Positions 33,394 through 40,423 of a DNA stretch of 64,000 nt are shown one piece after another. The notes beneath the pieces were generated by a model. That model was not told the DNA's origin, did not search any database, and saw only the letters and a list, made by a program, of their open reading frames with translations. The stretch comes from an uncultured Eubacterium sp. (GTDB taxonomy: Bacteria > Bacillota > Clostridia > Lachnospirales > Lachnospiraceae), in the NCBI RefSeq assembly GCF_934295145.1, contig NZ_CAKRAS010000005.1, positions 17,482 to 81,481 of the forward strand. The letters are read 5' to 3'. Every line of letters starts with the position of its first letter. The stretch's first letter is position 1. Position numbers and translations under genes: made by a program.

Positions 33394-34851
33394 TTACTCA
33401 TCAATACTGTAGTTCGGAGCCTCTTTTGTGATATGAATATCATGCGGATGACTCTCTTTTAAGGATGCAGCAGAGATTTTTACAAAGTGGCTGGTTGCGA
33501 TCAGATCTTTGATCGTCGGAGCACCACAGTAACCCATACCTGAGCGGATACCGCCGACAAGCTGGAAGATAATGTCTTCGACACTGCCTTTGTAAGCCAC
33601 ACGTCCTTCGACACCTTCCGGAACCAGTTTCTTAGCATCCTGCTGGAAGTAACGGTCTTTGCTTCCGTTTTCCATAGCTGCCAAGGATCCCATACCACGG
33701 TATACTTTGTATTTACGTCCCTGATATAATTCGAAAGCTCCCGGAGCTTCATCACATCCTGCGAACATGGAACCCATCATACATACGCTGGCACCAGCAG
33801 CAAGTGCTTTTGTCATATCTCCGGAATATTTGATACCGCCGTCTGCAATGATCGGAATATCGTACTCTTTTGCAACTTCATAGCAGTCCATAACAGCTGT
33901 GATCTGTGGCACACCGATACCTGCAACAACACGGGTTGTACAGATAGAACCTGGTCCGATACCAACTTTTACTGCGTCAGCACCAGCCTCGATCAGTGCT
34001 TTTGTAGCTGCGCCTGTAGCGACGTTACCTGCGATAATCTGCAGATCCGGATATTTCTCTTTGATCTGGCGAACTGCTTTTAAGATGTTTGCAGAATGTC
34101 CATGAGCGGAATCTACGACAATAACATCTACATGTGCTTTTACCAGGGCATCAATACGCTCCATCATGTTTGCTGTGATACCAACTCCTGCGCCACAGAG
34201 CAGACGTCCCTGCTCATCTTTTGCAGAGAGGGGATATTTGATCTGTTTTTCGATATCTTTGATCGTGATCAGACCTTTTAATTTGAAGTCTTTGTCTACA
34301 ATCGGAAGTTTTTCTTTTCTTGCTTTTGCAAGAATGGCTTTTGCCTCATCCAGAGTGATACCTTCCTGAGCTGTAATCAGCCCCTCACTGGTCATGCTCT
34401 CACTGATTTTCTTTGTGAAATCTGTCTCAAATTTAAGATCACGGTTTGTGATAATACCGATCAGTGTGCCGTCTTCTTTGACGATCGGTACACCGGAGAT
34501 GCGGAATTTCGCCATCAGGTCATCAGCATCCTGAAGTGTGTGATCTGCGGAAAGGGAGAATGGATCTGTGATAACTCCGTTTTCAGAACGTTTTACTTTG
34601 TCTACTTCCTCAGCCTGTGCTTCAATAGACATGTTTTTGTGGATAATACCGATACCACCCTGTCTGGCCATTGCGATAGCCATGCGATGCTCAGTAACTG
34701 TATCCATGCTGGCACTCATCATCGGAATGTTCAGAGTGATTTTGTTGGTTAATTTGGTTGTAAGGTCAACCATGTTTGGAGTTACTTCGGAATAGGCCGG
34801 AACCAGAAGCACATCATCAAAAGTAATACCCTCGCCAATAATTTTTGCCAT
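33394..34851 (-). CDS. guaB: IMP dehydrogenase
   Basis: A 485-residue enzyme on the minus strand with GGAGG ahead of its ATG. It oxidises IMP to XMP with NAD, the committed step of guanine nucleotide synthesis. The N-terminal barrel portion (GEGITFDDVLLVPAYSEVTP) is split by two CBS domains (about residues 95-210). The catalytic loop GPGSICTTRVVAGIGVPQ holds the active-site Cys. IIADGGIKYSGD, then MGSMFAGCDEAPGA and the flap YRGMGSLAAM follow in the normal order. Length is that of bacterial GuaB. A near-perfect promoter lies at 34944-34972, and between it and the start there is a terminator-like hairpin (34882-34909), so expression may be attenuated. Confidence 0.97.
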   Translation of the reverse strand: MAKIIGEGITFDDVLLVPAYSEVTPNMVDLTTKLTNKITLNIPMMSASMDTVTEHRMAIAMARQGGIGIIHKNMSIEAQAEEVDKVKRSENGVITDPFSLSADHTLQDADDLMAKFRISGVPIVKEDGTLIGIITNRDLKFETDFTKKISESMTSEGLITAQEGITLDEAKAILAKARKEKLPIVDKDFKLKGLITIKDIEKQIKYPLSAKDEQGRLLCGAGVGITANMMERIDALVKAHVDVIVVDSAHGHSANILKAVRQIKEKYPDLQIIAGNVATGAATKALIEAGADAVKVGIGPGSICTTRVVAGIGVPQITAVMDCYEVAKEYDIPIIADGGIKYSGDMTKALAAGASVCMMGSMFAGCDEAPGAFELYQGRKYKVYRGMGSLAAMENGSKDRYFQQDAKKLVPEGVEGRVAYKGSVEDIIFQLVGGIRSGMGYCGAPTIKDLIATSHFVKISAASLKESHPHDIHITKEAPNYSIDE

Positions 34852-34881
34852 TTTTTATCCTCCCTCGTGTGTTTTGTGAGC

Positions 34882-34909
34882 AAAAAAAGAAAAACACTGC
34901 TGTTTTTCT
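34882..34909 (-). terminator. Terminator-like hairpin in the guaB leader (possible attenuator)
   Basis: Read on the minus strand: AGAAAAACAGCAGTGTTTTTCT followed at once by a run of seven T. The core stem is AGAAAAAC/GTGTTTTTCT-like with a tiny loop. It begins only about 27 bases after the expected transcript start and lies about 30 bases ahead of the start codon region, so it would stop guaB transcription unless bypassed. Confidence 0.55.
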
Positions 34910-34943
34910 GATTTCTATAAATACATAAATTAATTTTGAAAAT

Positions 34944-34972
34944 ATTATAGTAATTTAAAATTGTAATGTCAA
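34944..34972 (-). promoter_or_regulatory. Consensus sigma-A promoter for guaB
   Basis: On the minus strand TTGACA (34972-34967), 17-bp spacer, TATAAT (34949-34944): perfect match to consensus in both boxes. It accounts for the left part of the 327-bp gap between guaB and hisA. Confidence 0.85.
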
Positions 34973-34999
34973 TGACTTTTCGACAAAGGTTTCTTTTTT

Positions 35000-35029
35000 T
35001 TGCAGTTTGTGATATTTTAAGTGTATACT
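35000..35029 (+). promoter_or_regulatory. Predicted promoter for hisA-glnA
   Basis: TTGCAG at 35000-35005 and TATACT at 35024-35029 with an 18-bp spacer. The following leader of about 140 bases has only a weak CTCACA/TGTGAG hairpin (35096-35120 region) and no T-run terminator. Confidence 0.55.
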
Positions 35030-35178
35030 TTGCAAAATGTTAGAAGAAACAACCAAAGTAGAGATAAGTAGAAGTAATAAATATAATAAGGTAACTTCTC
35101 ACACAGCCTTTTTGTGAGAGAGAGATTGTTATCTGCAATCAAAAGACAAGTTGACTGAGACAAAAAAAGGAGAGTTGT

Positions 35179-35961
35179 ATGGAATTTCGGCCATGTATTG
35201 ATATTCATAACGGAAAGGTAAAACAAATCGTAGGAGGAACGCTGAAGGACCAGGGTGATCAGGCGGCAGAAAATTTCGTGTCGGAGCAGAATGCCCCATT
35301 TTATGCAAAACTGTATCAGTCCTGCGGAATCCGGGGAGGACATATTATCTTATTAAATGCGAAAGATTCTCCCTATTATGAGGCAACAAAATCACAGGCA
35401 CTGGCAGCGCTGGAGGTTTATCCAGGCGGATTACAGGTGGGCGGCGGCATTACGGCAGAAAATGCCCATGAATTTCTACGGGCGGGAGCCAGTCATGTCA
35501 TTGTAACTTCCTATGTATTCCGGGACGGAAAGGTAGATTATGACCGGCTGGAGAAACTGGTGCAGACCGTTGGAAAAGAACATTTGGTGCTGGATTTAAG
35601 CTGTCGGAAAAAAGCTGGTTCTTACTATATTGTAACGGATCGCTGGCAAAAATTTACGGATGAGTGTGTGACGGAAGAATTGCTGGATCGTCTGGCGGGT
35701 TATGCAGATGAATTCCTGATCCATGCAGTGGATGTGGAAGGAAAAGCTTCTGGCATCGAAGGAGAACTTACCGAACTGCTTGGCAAATGGAACAAGATCC
35801 CGGTAACTTACGCCGGTGGAATCGGAAGTTTTGTGGACCTGGAAGAACTGGCGGAGAAAGGGCAGTGTCATTTAAATTATACCATTGGAAGTGCCCTGGA
35901 TCTCTTTGGCGGAAATATGAAGTTTGAAGAAGTCTTGAAATTTAGTGAAAAATTATTATAA
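35179..35961 (+). CDS. hisA: HisA, eukaryotic-type phosphoribosylformimino-AICAR-phosphate isomerase
   Basis: A 260-residue TIM-barrel enzyme starting at ATG 35179 after AAAGGAGAG. It isomerises ProFAR to PRFAR in histidine synthesis. The match is to the form known from fungi and plants rather than usual bacterial HisA: FRPCIDIHNGKVKQIVGG at the start (Asp8 as one catalytic acid), LQVGGGI, LDLSCRK, FLIHAVDVEGKASGI (second acid) and the ending GSALDLFGGN. These blocks match what I recall of yeast His6 almost motif for motif. No other his gene is nearby; it stands 30 bp ahead of glnA, apparently in one transcript, linking histidine synthesis and glutamine supply. Confidence 0.92.
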   Translation: MEFRPCIDIHNGKVKQIVGGTLKDQGDQAAENFVSEQNAPFYAKLYQSCGIRGGHIILLNAKDSPYYEATKSQALAALEVYPGGLQVGGGITAENAHEFLRAGASHVIVTSYVFRDGKVDYDRLEKLVQTVGKEHLVLDLSCRKKAGSYYIVTDRWQKFTDECVTEELLDRLAGYADEFLIHAVDVEGKASGIEGELTELLGKWNKIPVTYAGGIGSFVDLEELAEKGQCHLNYTIGSALDLFGGNMKFEEVLKFSEKLL

Positions 35962-35991
35962 TAAAATAAAAATTACAGGAGGAAAACTGCC

Positions 35992-37317
35992 ATGTATACA
36001 AAAAATGATATTATGCAGATGGTGGAAGAGGAAGATGTAGAATTTATCCGTCTGCAGTTTACGGATATTTTCGGCAATATGAAAAATGTTGCCATCACAA
36101 GCAGCCAGCTGGAAAAAGCGTTGGACAACCGCTGTATGTTTGATGGTTCATCCATCGAAGGATTTGTGAGAATCGAGGAGTCTGATATGTACCTGCATCC
36201 GGATCTGGATTCTTTTACTATTTTCCCATGGAGACCGCAGCAGGGCAAGGTAGCACGTATTATCTGTGATGTTTACCGCCCGGATGGTACACCGTTTGAA
36301 GGTGATCCGCGAAACATTTTATGGCAGGTGATCAAAGAAGCTGAGGATATGGGCTATGTGTTTGATGTTGGACCGGAATGTGAGTTTTTCCTGTTCAACA
36401 CCGATGACAATGGGTGTGCTACCACAGAAACCACGGAAAAAGCAGGCTATTTTGAGATGGGACCAAACGATCACGGTGAAAATGCAAGACGTGACATGGT
36501 TCTGACACTGGAAGATATGGGATTTGAGATTGAAGCATCCCATCATGAAGCTTCTCCGGGACAGCATGAGATTGATTTCAGATACGAGCCGGCAATGCAT
36601 GCGGCAGACAATATCATGACTTTTAAACTTGCGGTAAAGACGATCGCAAAACGTCACGGCATGCATGCAACGTTTATGCCGAAGCCAAAGAGCGGTGTCA
36701 GCGGTTCCGGTATGCACATCAATATGTCACTGTGCAAGGATGGCAAAAATATTTTTGCAGATGAAAATGATAAATTTGGACTGAGCCAGGATGCATATTA
36801 TTTTATTGGTGGTCTGATGAAACATGTTTACGGCATGACAGCCATCACAAACCCGCTGGTAAATTCTTACAAGCGTCTGGTTTCCGGATTTGAGGCACCG
36901 CTTCATATTACCTGGTCTGTGGCAAACAGAAGCCCGCTGATCCGTATTCCGTCTGCCATCGGTGGAGGAACCCGTATCGAACTTCGAAGTCCGGACTGCG
37001 CGGCAAATCCGTATCTGACCATTGCGCTGTGTCTGGCAGCAGGATTAGACGGTATCAAAAATAAGATCACACCGCCGGAAAATATTCAGAGAAATATTTT
37101 CAATATGACTGAGGAAGAGAAAGCAGAGCTGAATATCAAATCTCTTCCGACAAACCTTGGCGATGCGGTGGAGGCCATGGAACAGGATTCCTTTATCCGT
37201 GAGGTTTTGGGTGACCACATCAGCAATGTGTATATTAATTCCAAAAAAGATGAGTGGGAACGTTACTGCAGAGCAGTGACAGAATGGGAAGTTGAAGAGT
37301 ATCTTGACAAATTTTAA
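35992..37317 (+). CDS. glnA: Glutamine synthetase type I
   Basis: A 441-residue enzyme with ACAGGAGG ahead of ATG 35992. It joins ammonia and glutamate using ATP. Conserved stretches appear in order: MFDGSSIEGFVRIEESDMYL, GPECEFFLF (metal-binding Glu), SPGQHEIDFRYEPAM, GMHATFMPKPKSGVSGSGMH, and RIPSAIGGGTRIELRSPD near the glutamate site. The length of about 440 and lack of a C-terminal adenylylation insert place it with the GSI-alpha form of Firmicutes, controlled by feedback rather than by adenylyltransferase. The ANTAR-domain regulator immediately after it (18 bp or less) is a common partner in Lachnospiraceae and probably responds to nitrogen state. Confidence 0.97.
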   Translation: MYTKNDIMQMVEEEDVEFIRLQFTDIFGNMKNVAITSSQLEKALDNRCMFDGSSIEGFVRIEESDMYLHPDLDSFTIFPWRPQQGKVARIICDVYRPDGTPFEGDPRNILWQVIKEAEDMGYVFDVGPECEFFLFNTDDNGCATTETTEKAGYFEMGPNDHGENARRDMVLTLEDMGFEIEASHHEASPGQHEIDFRYEPAMHAADNIMTFKLAVKTIAKRHGMHATFMPKPKSGVSGSGMHINMSLCKDGKNIFADENDKFGLSQDAYYFIGGLMKHVYGMTAITNPLVNSYKRLVSGFEAPLHITWSVANRSPLIRIPSAIGGGTRIELRSPDCAANPYLTIALCLAAGLDGIKNKITPPENIQRNIFNMTEEEKAELNIKSLPTNLGDAVEAMEQDSFIREVLGDHISNVYINSKKDEWERYCRAVTEWEVEEYLDKF

Positions 37318-37335
37318 AAGGTGGATGGTTGCGTT

Positions 37336-37884
37336 TTGACAAGGATTATTGTTGCATTCCCGAAACTTGAAAACGGGAAAAATATAAAAAATGTACTCGT
37401 CAGAAACGGCTATCAGGTGGTCTGCGTCTGTACCAACGGTGCGCAGGTCATACAGGAGGCGAACGGTCTGCAGGATGGCATTGTCGTCTGTACGTATAAG
37501 CTTTCGGATATGATTTATCAGGAACTTATAGACTGTCTGCCGCCGGGATTTGAACTTGTTGTGATCTCAACGAAAGATCAGTGGGTGGAAAACGGTACAC
37601 CGGGAATTGTAGGACTTTCTGTGCCGTTAAAAATCCATGAACTGCTTTCTACGGTGGAGATGGTGGCGTATAATCTGGAGCGGAAACGCCGGAAGCGCCG
37701 TCAGGCTCCCCGAAAGAGAACAAAAGAAGAACAGGAACTGGTGGATCGCGCAAAAGCCATTCTGATGGAACGAAATCAGATGACGGAGGAAGAAGCACAT
37801 CGTTATCTGCAGAAGACGAGTATGGACAATGGAACCAGTTTTACAGAAACTGCTCAGATGATTCTTGGTATGCTGGATCAGTAG
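37336..37884 (+). CDS. ANTAR-domain RNA-binding regulator with receiver-like N-terminus
   Basis: About 182 residues. TTG 37336 (TRIIVAFPKLENGKNIKNVL) is preferred because AAGGTGG at 37318-37324 precedes it; a GTG at 37321 overlaps that site and is the alternative. The N-terminal 120 residues look like a response-regulator receiver fold, but the place of the phosphorylated Asp reads GIVVCTYKL, so it is probably not phosphorylated. The C-terminal ANTAR domain is clear: RTKEEQELVDRAKAILMERN, then MTEEEAHRYLQKTSMDNG. ANTAR proteins bind paired-hairpin RNA and prevent termination. Sitting right after glnA, it probably controls nitrogen genes. I saw no convincing paired-hexaloop target in the leader at 35030-35178. 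Confidence 0.88.
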   Translation: MTRIIVAFPKLENGKNIKNVLVRNGYQVVCVCTNGAQVIQEANGLQDGIVVCTYKLSDMIYQELIDCLPPGFELVVISTKDQWVENGTPGIVGLSVPLKIHELLSTVEMVAYNLERKRRKRRQAPRKRTKEEQELVDRAKAILMERNQMTEEEAHRYLQKTSMDNGTSFTETAQMILGMLDQ

Positions 37885-38020
37885 CAGTTCAGATGACGTA
37901 AAAAAGTGAATATACATACAGAGACAAAGAGGAACCATTTTCGCGGAAATACATATAGTTGAGAGAAAGAGTCTGCATGACAGTTGAAAACATGCAGGCG
38001 TGTATTCCGGGAGTGGGTCT

Positions 38021-38848
38021 ATGAAATTTGTAAAAATGCATGGTCTGGGCAATGATTTTATCATGATTGACTGTCTGTGTGATGCGGACAGCATAGAGAA
38101 AAGAGTAAGCGGCACAGAAGATAGATTGCATCGGGAGACGGTGCAGCGGATCTGTGACAGACATTATGGAATCGGCGCGGATGGCGTGATTTGCATTTTA
38201 CCATCTGCCCGTGCGGACTTTCGGATGAAACTGTACAATGCAGACGGAAGTACGGCACAGATGTGTGGGAATGGCATCCGGTGTCTGGGAAAATATGTGT
38301 ACGACCATGGCAGAACAGAAAAATTAAATCTTCAGATTGAGACAGACGCAGGTGTGCGTCAGTTGATACTATATAAAGGAACGGACAGGATCAGCACAGT
38401 CCGGGTGGATATGGGTACACCCGACTTTGTGCCAGAGCACATACCTGCCCGTTTTTCTTATACCTGTGTGTCTGTTGGAAATCCTCATTGTGTAATTTTT
38501 CTAAGAGATAAAGAGGAACTGGAGCAGTTTGCGTTGGAAAAATATGGACCGGAATTGGAACATCATCCTTCATTCCCGGAAGGAATAAATGTTGAGATCG
38601 CATGGATTCAGGCACCGGACCGCATTTATCTGCGTGTCTGGGAGCGGGGCTGCGGGGAGACGAAAGCCTGTGGAACCGGCGCCTGTGCCGTGGCAGCAGC
38701 GGCTATGCGGATGCGAAAATGCGGACCGTCGGTAAACATGCAGCTTCCGGGAGGACAACTGCGGGTAGACTACGGAATCCGTAGTCGGAATCTGTATCTG
38801 ACCGGGCCAGCGGAAGAAATATATTCCGGTGAAATAGCAATGGGATAA
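38021..38848 (+). CDS. dapF: Diaminopimelate epimerase
   Basis: A 275-residue enzyme. ATG 38021 is the start (MKFVKMHGLGNDF is the standard opening); the frame extends to a GTG at 38000 but without a family match. It interconverts LL- and meso-diaminopimelate for lysine and peptidoglycan. The two catalytic cysteines are visible in MCGNGIRCLGKY (about residue 86) and KACGTGACAVAAAA (about residue 221), with GNPHCVIF between. It is followed by dapL after 270 bp that contain a separate promoter, so the two are neighbours rather than one tight operon. The enzyme after it makes the LL form that this one uses. Confidence 0.96.
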   Translation: MKFVKMHGLGNDFIMIDCLCDADSIEKRVSGTEDRLHRETVQRICDRHYGIGADGVICILPSARADFRMKLYNADGSTAQMCGNGIRCLGKYVYDHGRTEKLNLQIETDAGVRQLILYKGTDRISTVRVDMGTPDFVPEHIPARFSYTCVSVGNPHCVIFLRDKEELEQFALEKYGPELEHHPSFPEGINVEIAWIQAPDRIYLRVWERGCGETKACGTGACAVAAAAMRMRKCGPSVNMQLPGGQLRVDYGIRSRNLYLTGPAEEIYSGEIAMG

Positions 38849-38958
38849 TAATCTATTTATAAAAGGATTTTCATCCAGAGACCTGTGTGAGTTTTGTGGA
38901 TATATACCAGTTGTGGTTATAATGCTGTAATAATTTACTACAGAAAAGCGTCAGACGG

Positions 38959-38988
38959 TTGATTTTTTCGTGTTAGTTATGTTATACT
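38959..38988 (+). promoter_or_regulatory. Predicted promoter for dapL
   Basis: TTGATT at 38959-38964 and TATACT at 38983-38988, 18-bp spacer; leaves a leader of about 125 bases before ATG 39119. Confidence 0.65.
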
Positions 38989-39009
38989 AGGAGCGATTTT
39001 ACAGGTAAA

Positions 39010-39084
39010 ACAAGATTCTTTCTCACATTTATACTACATTGATACGGTAATGAGAAGCTCGGCATATGCTGAGTGGAATCTTGT
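39010..39084 (+). ncRNA. Candidate structured leader (three-way junction) upstream of dapL
   Basis: A 9-bp perfect outer stem (ACAAGATTC 39010-39018 with GAATCTTGT 39076-39084) encloses two inner hairpins: TTCTCA/TGAGAA (39020-39025, 39051-39056) and CTCGGC-ATAT-GCTGAG (39058-39073). Joining strands are only one or two bases. It does not match the lysine riboswitch or T-box patterns I know. The structure is hand-derived and may be chance. Confidence 0.4.
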
Positions 39085-39118
39085 AACACGAGATACATTT
39101 TAGTGAGGAGTTGTAAAT

Positions 39119-40333
39119 ATGTTTAAAGTAAACGACAATTATCAGAAACTTCCGGGCAGCTATCTGTTCAGTACGATCGCAAAAAAAGTAAGTGCATTTC
39201 AGGCTGCAAACCCGGAGAAAACACTGATCCGTCTTGGTATCGGTGATGTAACACAGCCGCTGGCACCAGCTATTATTGATGCAATGCATGGAGCTGTAAC
39301 AGAGATGGGAAATGCTGAGACATTTCACGGTTATGCACCGGATCTCGGATATGAGTTCCTGCGCACAGCCATTGCAGACAACGATTATAAAGCAAGAGGA
39401 TGCGACATCAGCGCAGATGAGATTTTCGTATCCGACGGCGCAAAGAGCGATTCCGGAAACATCCAGGAGATCTTTTCTGTAGATAACCGTATCGCTGTAT
39501 GTGACCCGGTTTACCCGGTTTATGTGGATTCCAACGTAATGGCTGGCAGAACCGGTGTATATGATCCAAATACAGAGATGTGGAGCAATGTCATCTACAT
39601 GCCGTGTACAAAAGAGAATAATTTTGTACCGGAGTTCCCGAAGGAGAATCCGGACATTATTTATCTGTGTCTGCCGAACAACCCGACAGGAACGACCATC
39701 ACAAAAGATCAGTTGCAGGAGTGGGTTGATTATGCAAACAGAATCGGTGCAGTCATCATTTACGATGGTGCATACGAGGCATATATTTCCGAGGACAACG
39801 TAGCACATACCATTTTTGAGTGCGAAGGCGCAAGAACCTGTGCCATCGAGTTAAAGAGTTTCTCAAAGAACGCAGGATTTACCGGTGTTCGTCTGGGATA
39901 CGCAGTTGTTCCGAAAGACCTGAAGTGCGGGGACGTATCCTTGCATCAGATGTGGGCAAGACGTCACGGAACAAAATTCAACGGTGCTCCGTACATTGTA
40001 CAGCGTGCCGGTGAAGCAGTTTACAGCGAAGCTGGTAAAGCACAGTTAAAAGAGCAGGTTGCTTATTACATGAAAAATGCAGCAGCCATCAAAGGCGGAC
40101 TGCAGGATGCGGGATTTGAAGTATTCGGCGGCGTAAACGCACCGTATATCTGGTTAAAGACACCGGATCAGATGACATCATGGGAGTTCTTCGATTACCT
40201 GCTTGAGAAAGCGAACGTCGTAGGTACACCGGGATCAGGATTTGGTCCGAGCGGAGAAGGATACTTCAGACTGACAGCATTTGGAACATATGAAAATACA
40301 CTTGCTGCGTTAGAGCGTATTAAATCATTATAA
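39119..40333 (+). CDS. dapL: LL-diaminopimelate aminotransferase
   Basis: A 404-residue PLP enzyme with GAGGAG ahead of ATG 39119. It converts tetrahydrodipicolinate straight to LL-diaminopimelate, bypassing the acylated intermediates. Family marks include FKVNDNYQKLPGSYLFSTIA at the start, IRLGIGDVTQPL, CLPNNPTGTTI, and ELKSFSKNAGFTGVRLGY with the Schiff-base Lys, then WARRHGTKFNG. Length is normal for DapL. With dapF upstream and dapA-dapB at 44181-45933 on the same strand, four of the five enzymes from aspartate semialdehyde to meso-diaminopimelate and its precursors are in this window. A strong terminator follows and is shared with convergent typA. Confidence 0.96.
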   Translation: MFKVNDNYQKLPGSYLFSTIAKKVSAFQAANPEKTLIRLGIGDVTQPLAPAIIDAMHGAVTEMGNAETFHGYAPDLGYEFLRTAIADNDYKARGCDISADEIFVSDGAKSDSGNIQEIFSVDNRIAVCDPVYPVYVDSNVMAGRTGVYDPNTEMWSNVIYMPCTKENNFVPEFPKENPDIIYLCLPNNPTGTTITKDQLQEWVDYANRIGAVIIYDGAYEAYISEDNVAHTIFECEGARTCAIELKSFSKNAGFTGVRLGYAVVPKDLKCGDVSLHQMWARRHGTKFNGAPYIVQRAGEAVYSEAGKAQLKEQVAYYMKNAAAIKGGLQDAGFEVFGGVNAPYIWLKTPDQMTSWEFFDYLLEKANVVGTPGSGFGPSGEGYFRLTAFGTYENTLAALERIKSL

Positions 40334-40345
40334 TCAAATGATATG

Positions 40346-40390
40346 CAAAAAAACATCCGGCAAGCCGTCTTAGGCTGTCGGATGTTTTTT
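40346..40390. terminator. Bidirectional intrinsic terminator between dapL and typA
   Basis: Arms AAAAAACATCCGGCAAGCC and GGCTGTCGGATGTTTTTTT (40346-40365, 40372-40390) with loop GTCTTA; T-rich on both strands, between converging genes. Confidence 0.9.
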
Positions 40391-40423
40391 TGCTCTTTTT
40401 TTTTCATTACTTACCGTAAAATT

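Noticed and set aside
35030..35178. ANTAR-target paired hairpins in the hisA-glnA leader
   Set aside because: Only a weak CTCACA/TGTGAG stem and a GATTG/CAATC stem with a 7-base loop are visible; no pair of hexaloops with the expected A and G and no terminator.
39010..39118. T-box or lysine riboswitch before dapL
   Set aside because: No T-box sequence, no specifier-type stem and none of the lysine aptamer landmarks; kept only as an unclassified structured leader.
39029..39808. 259-codon minus-strand frame opposite dapL
   Set aside because: Shadow of dapL; dapL carries full family motifs and a ribosome site.
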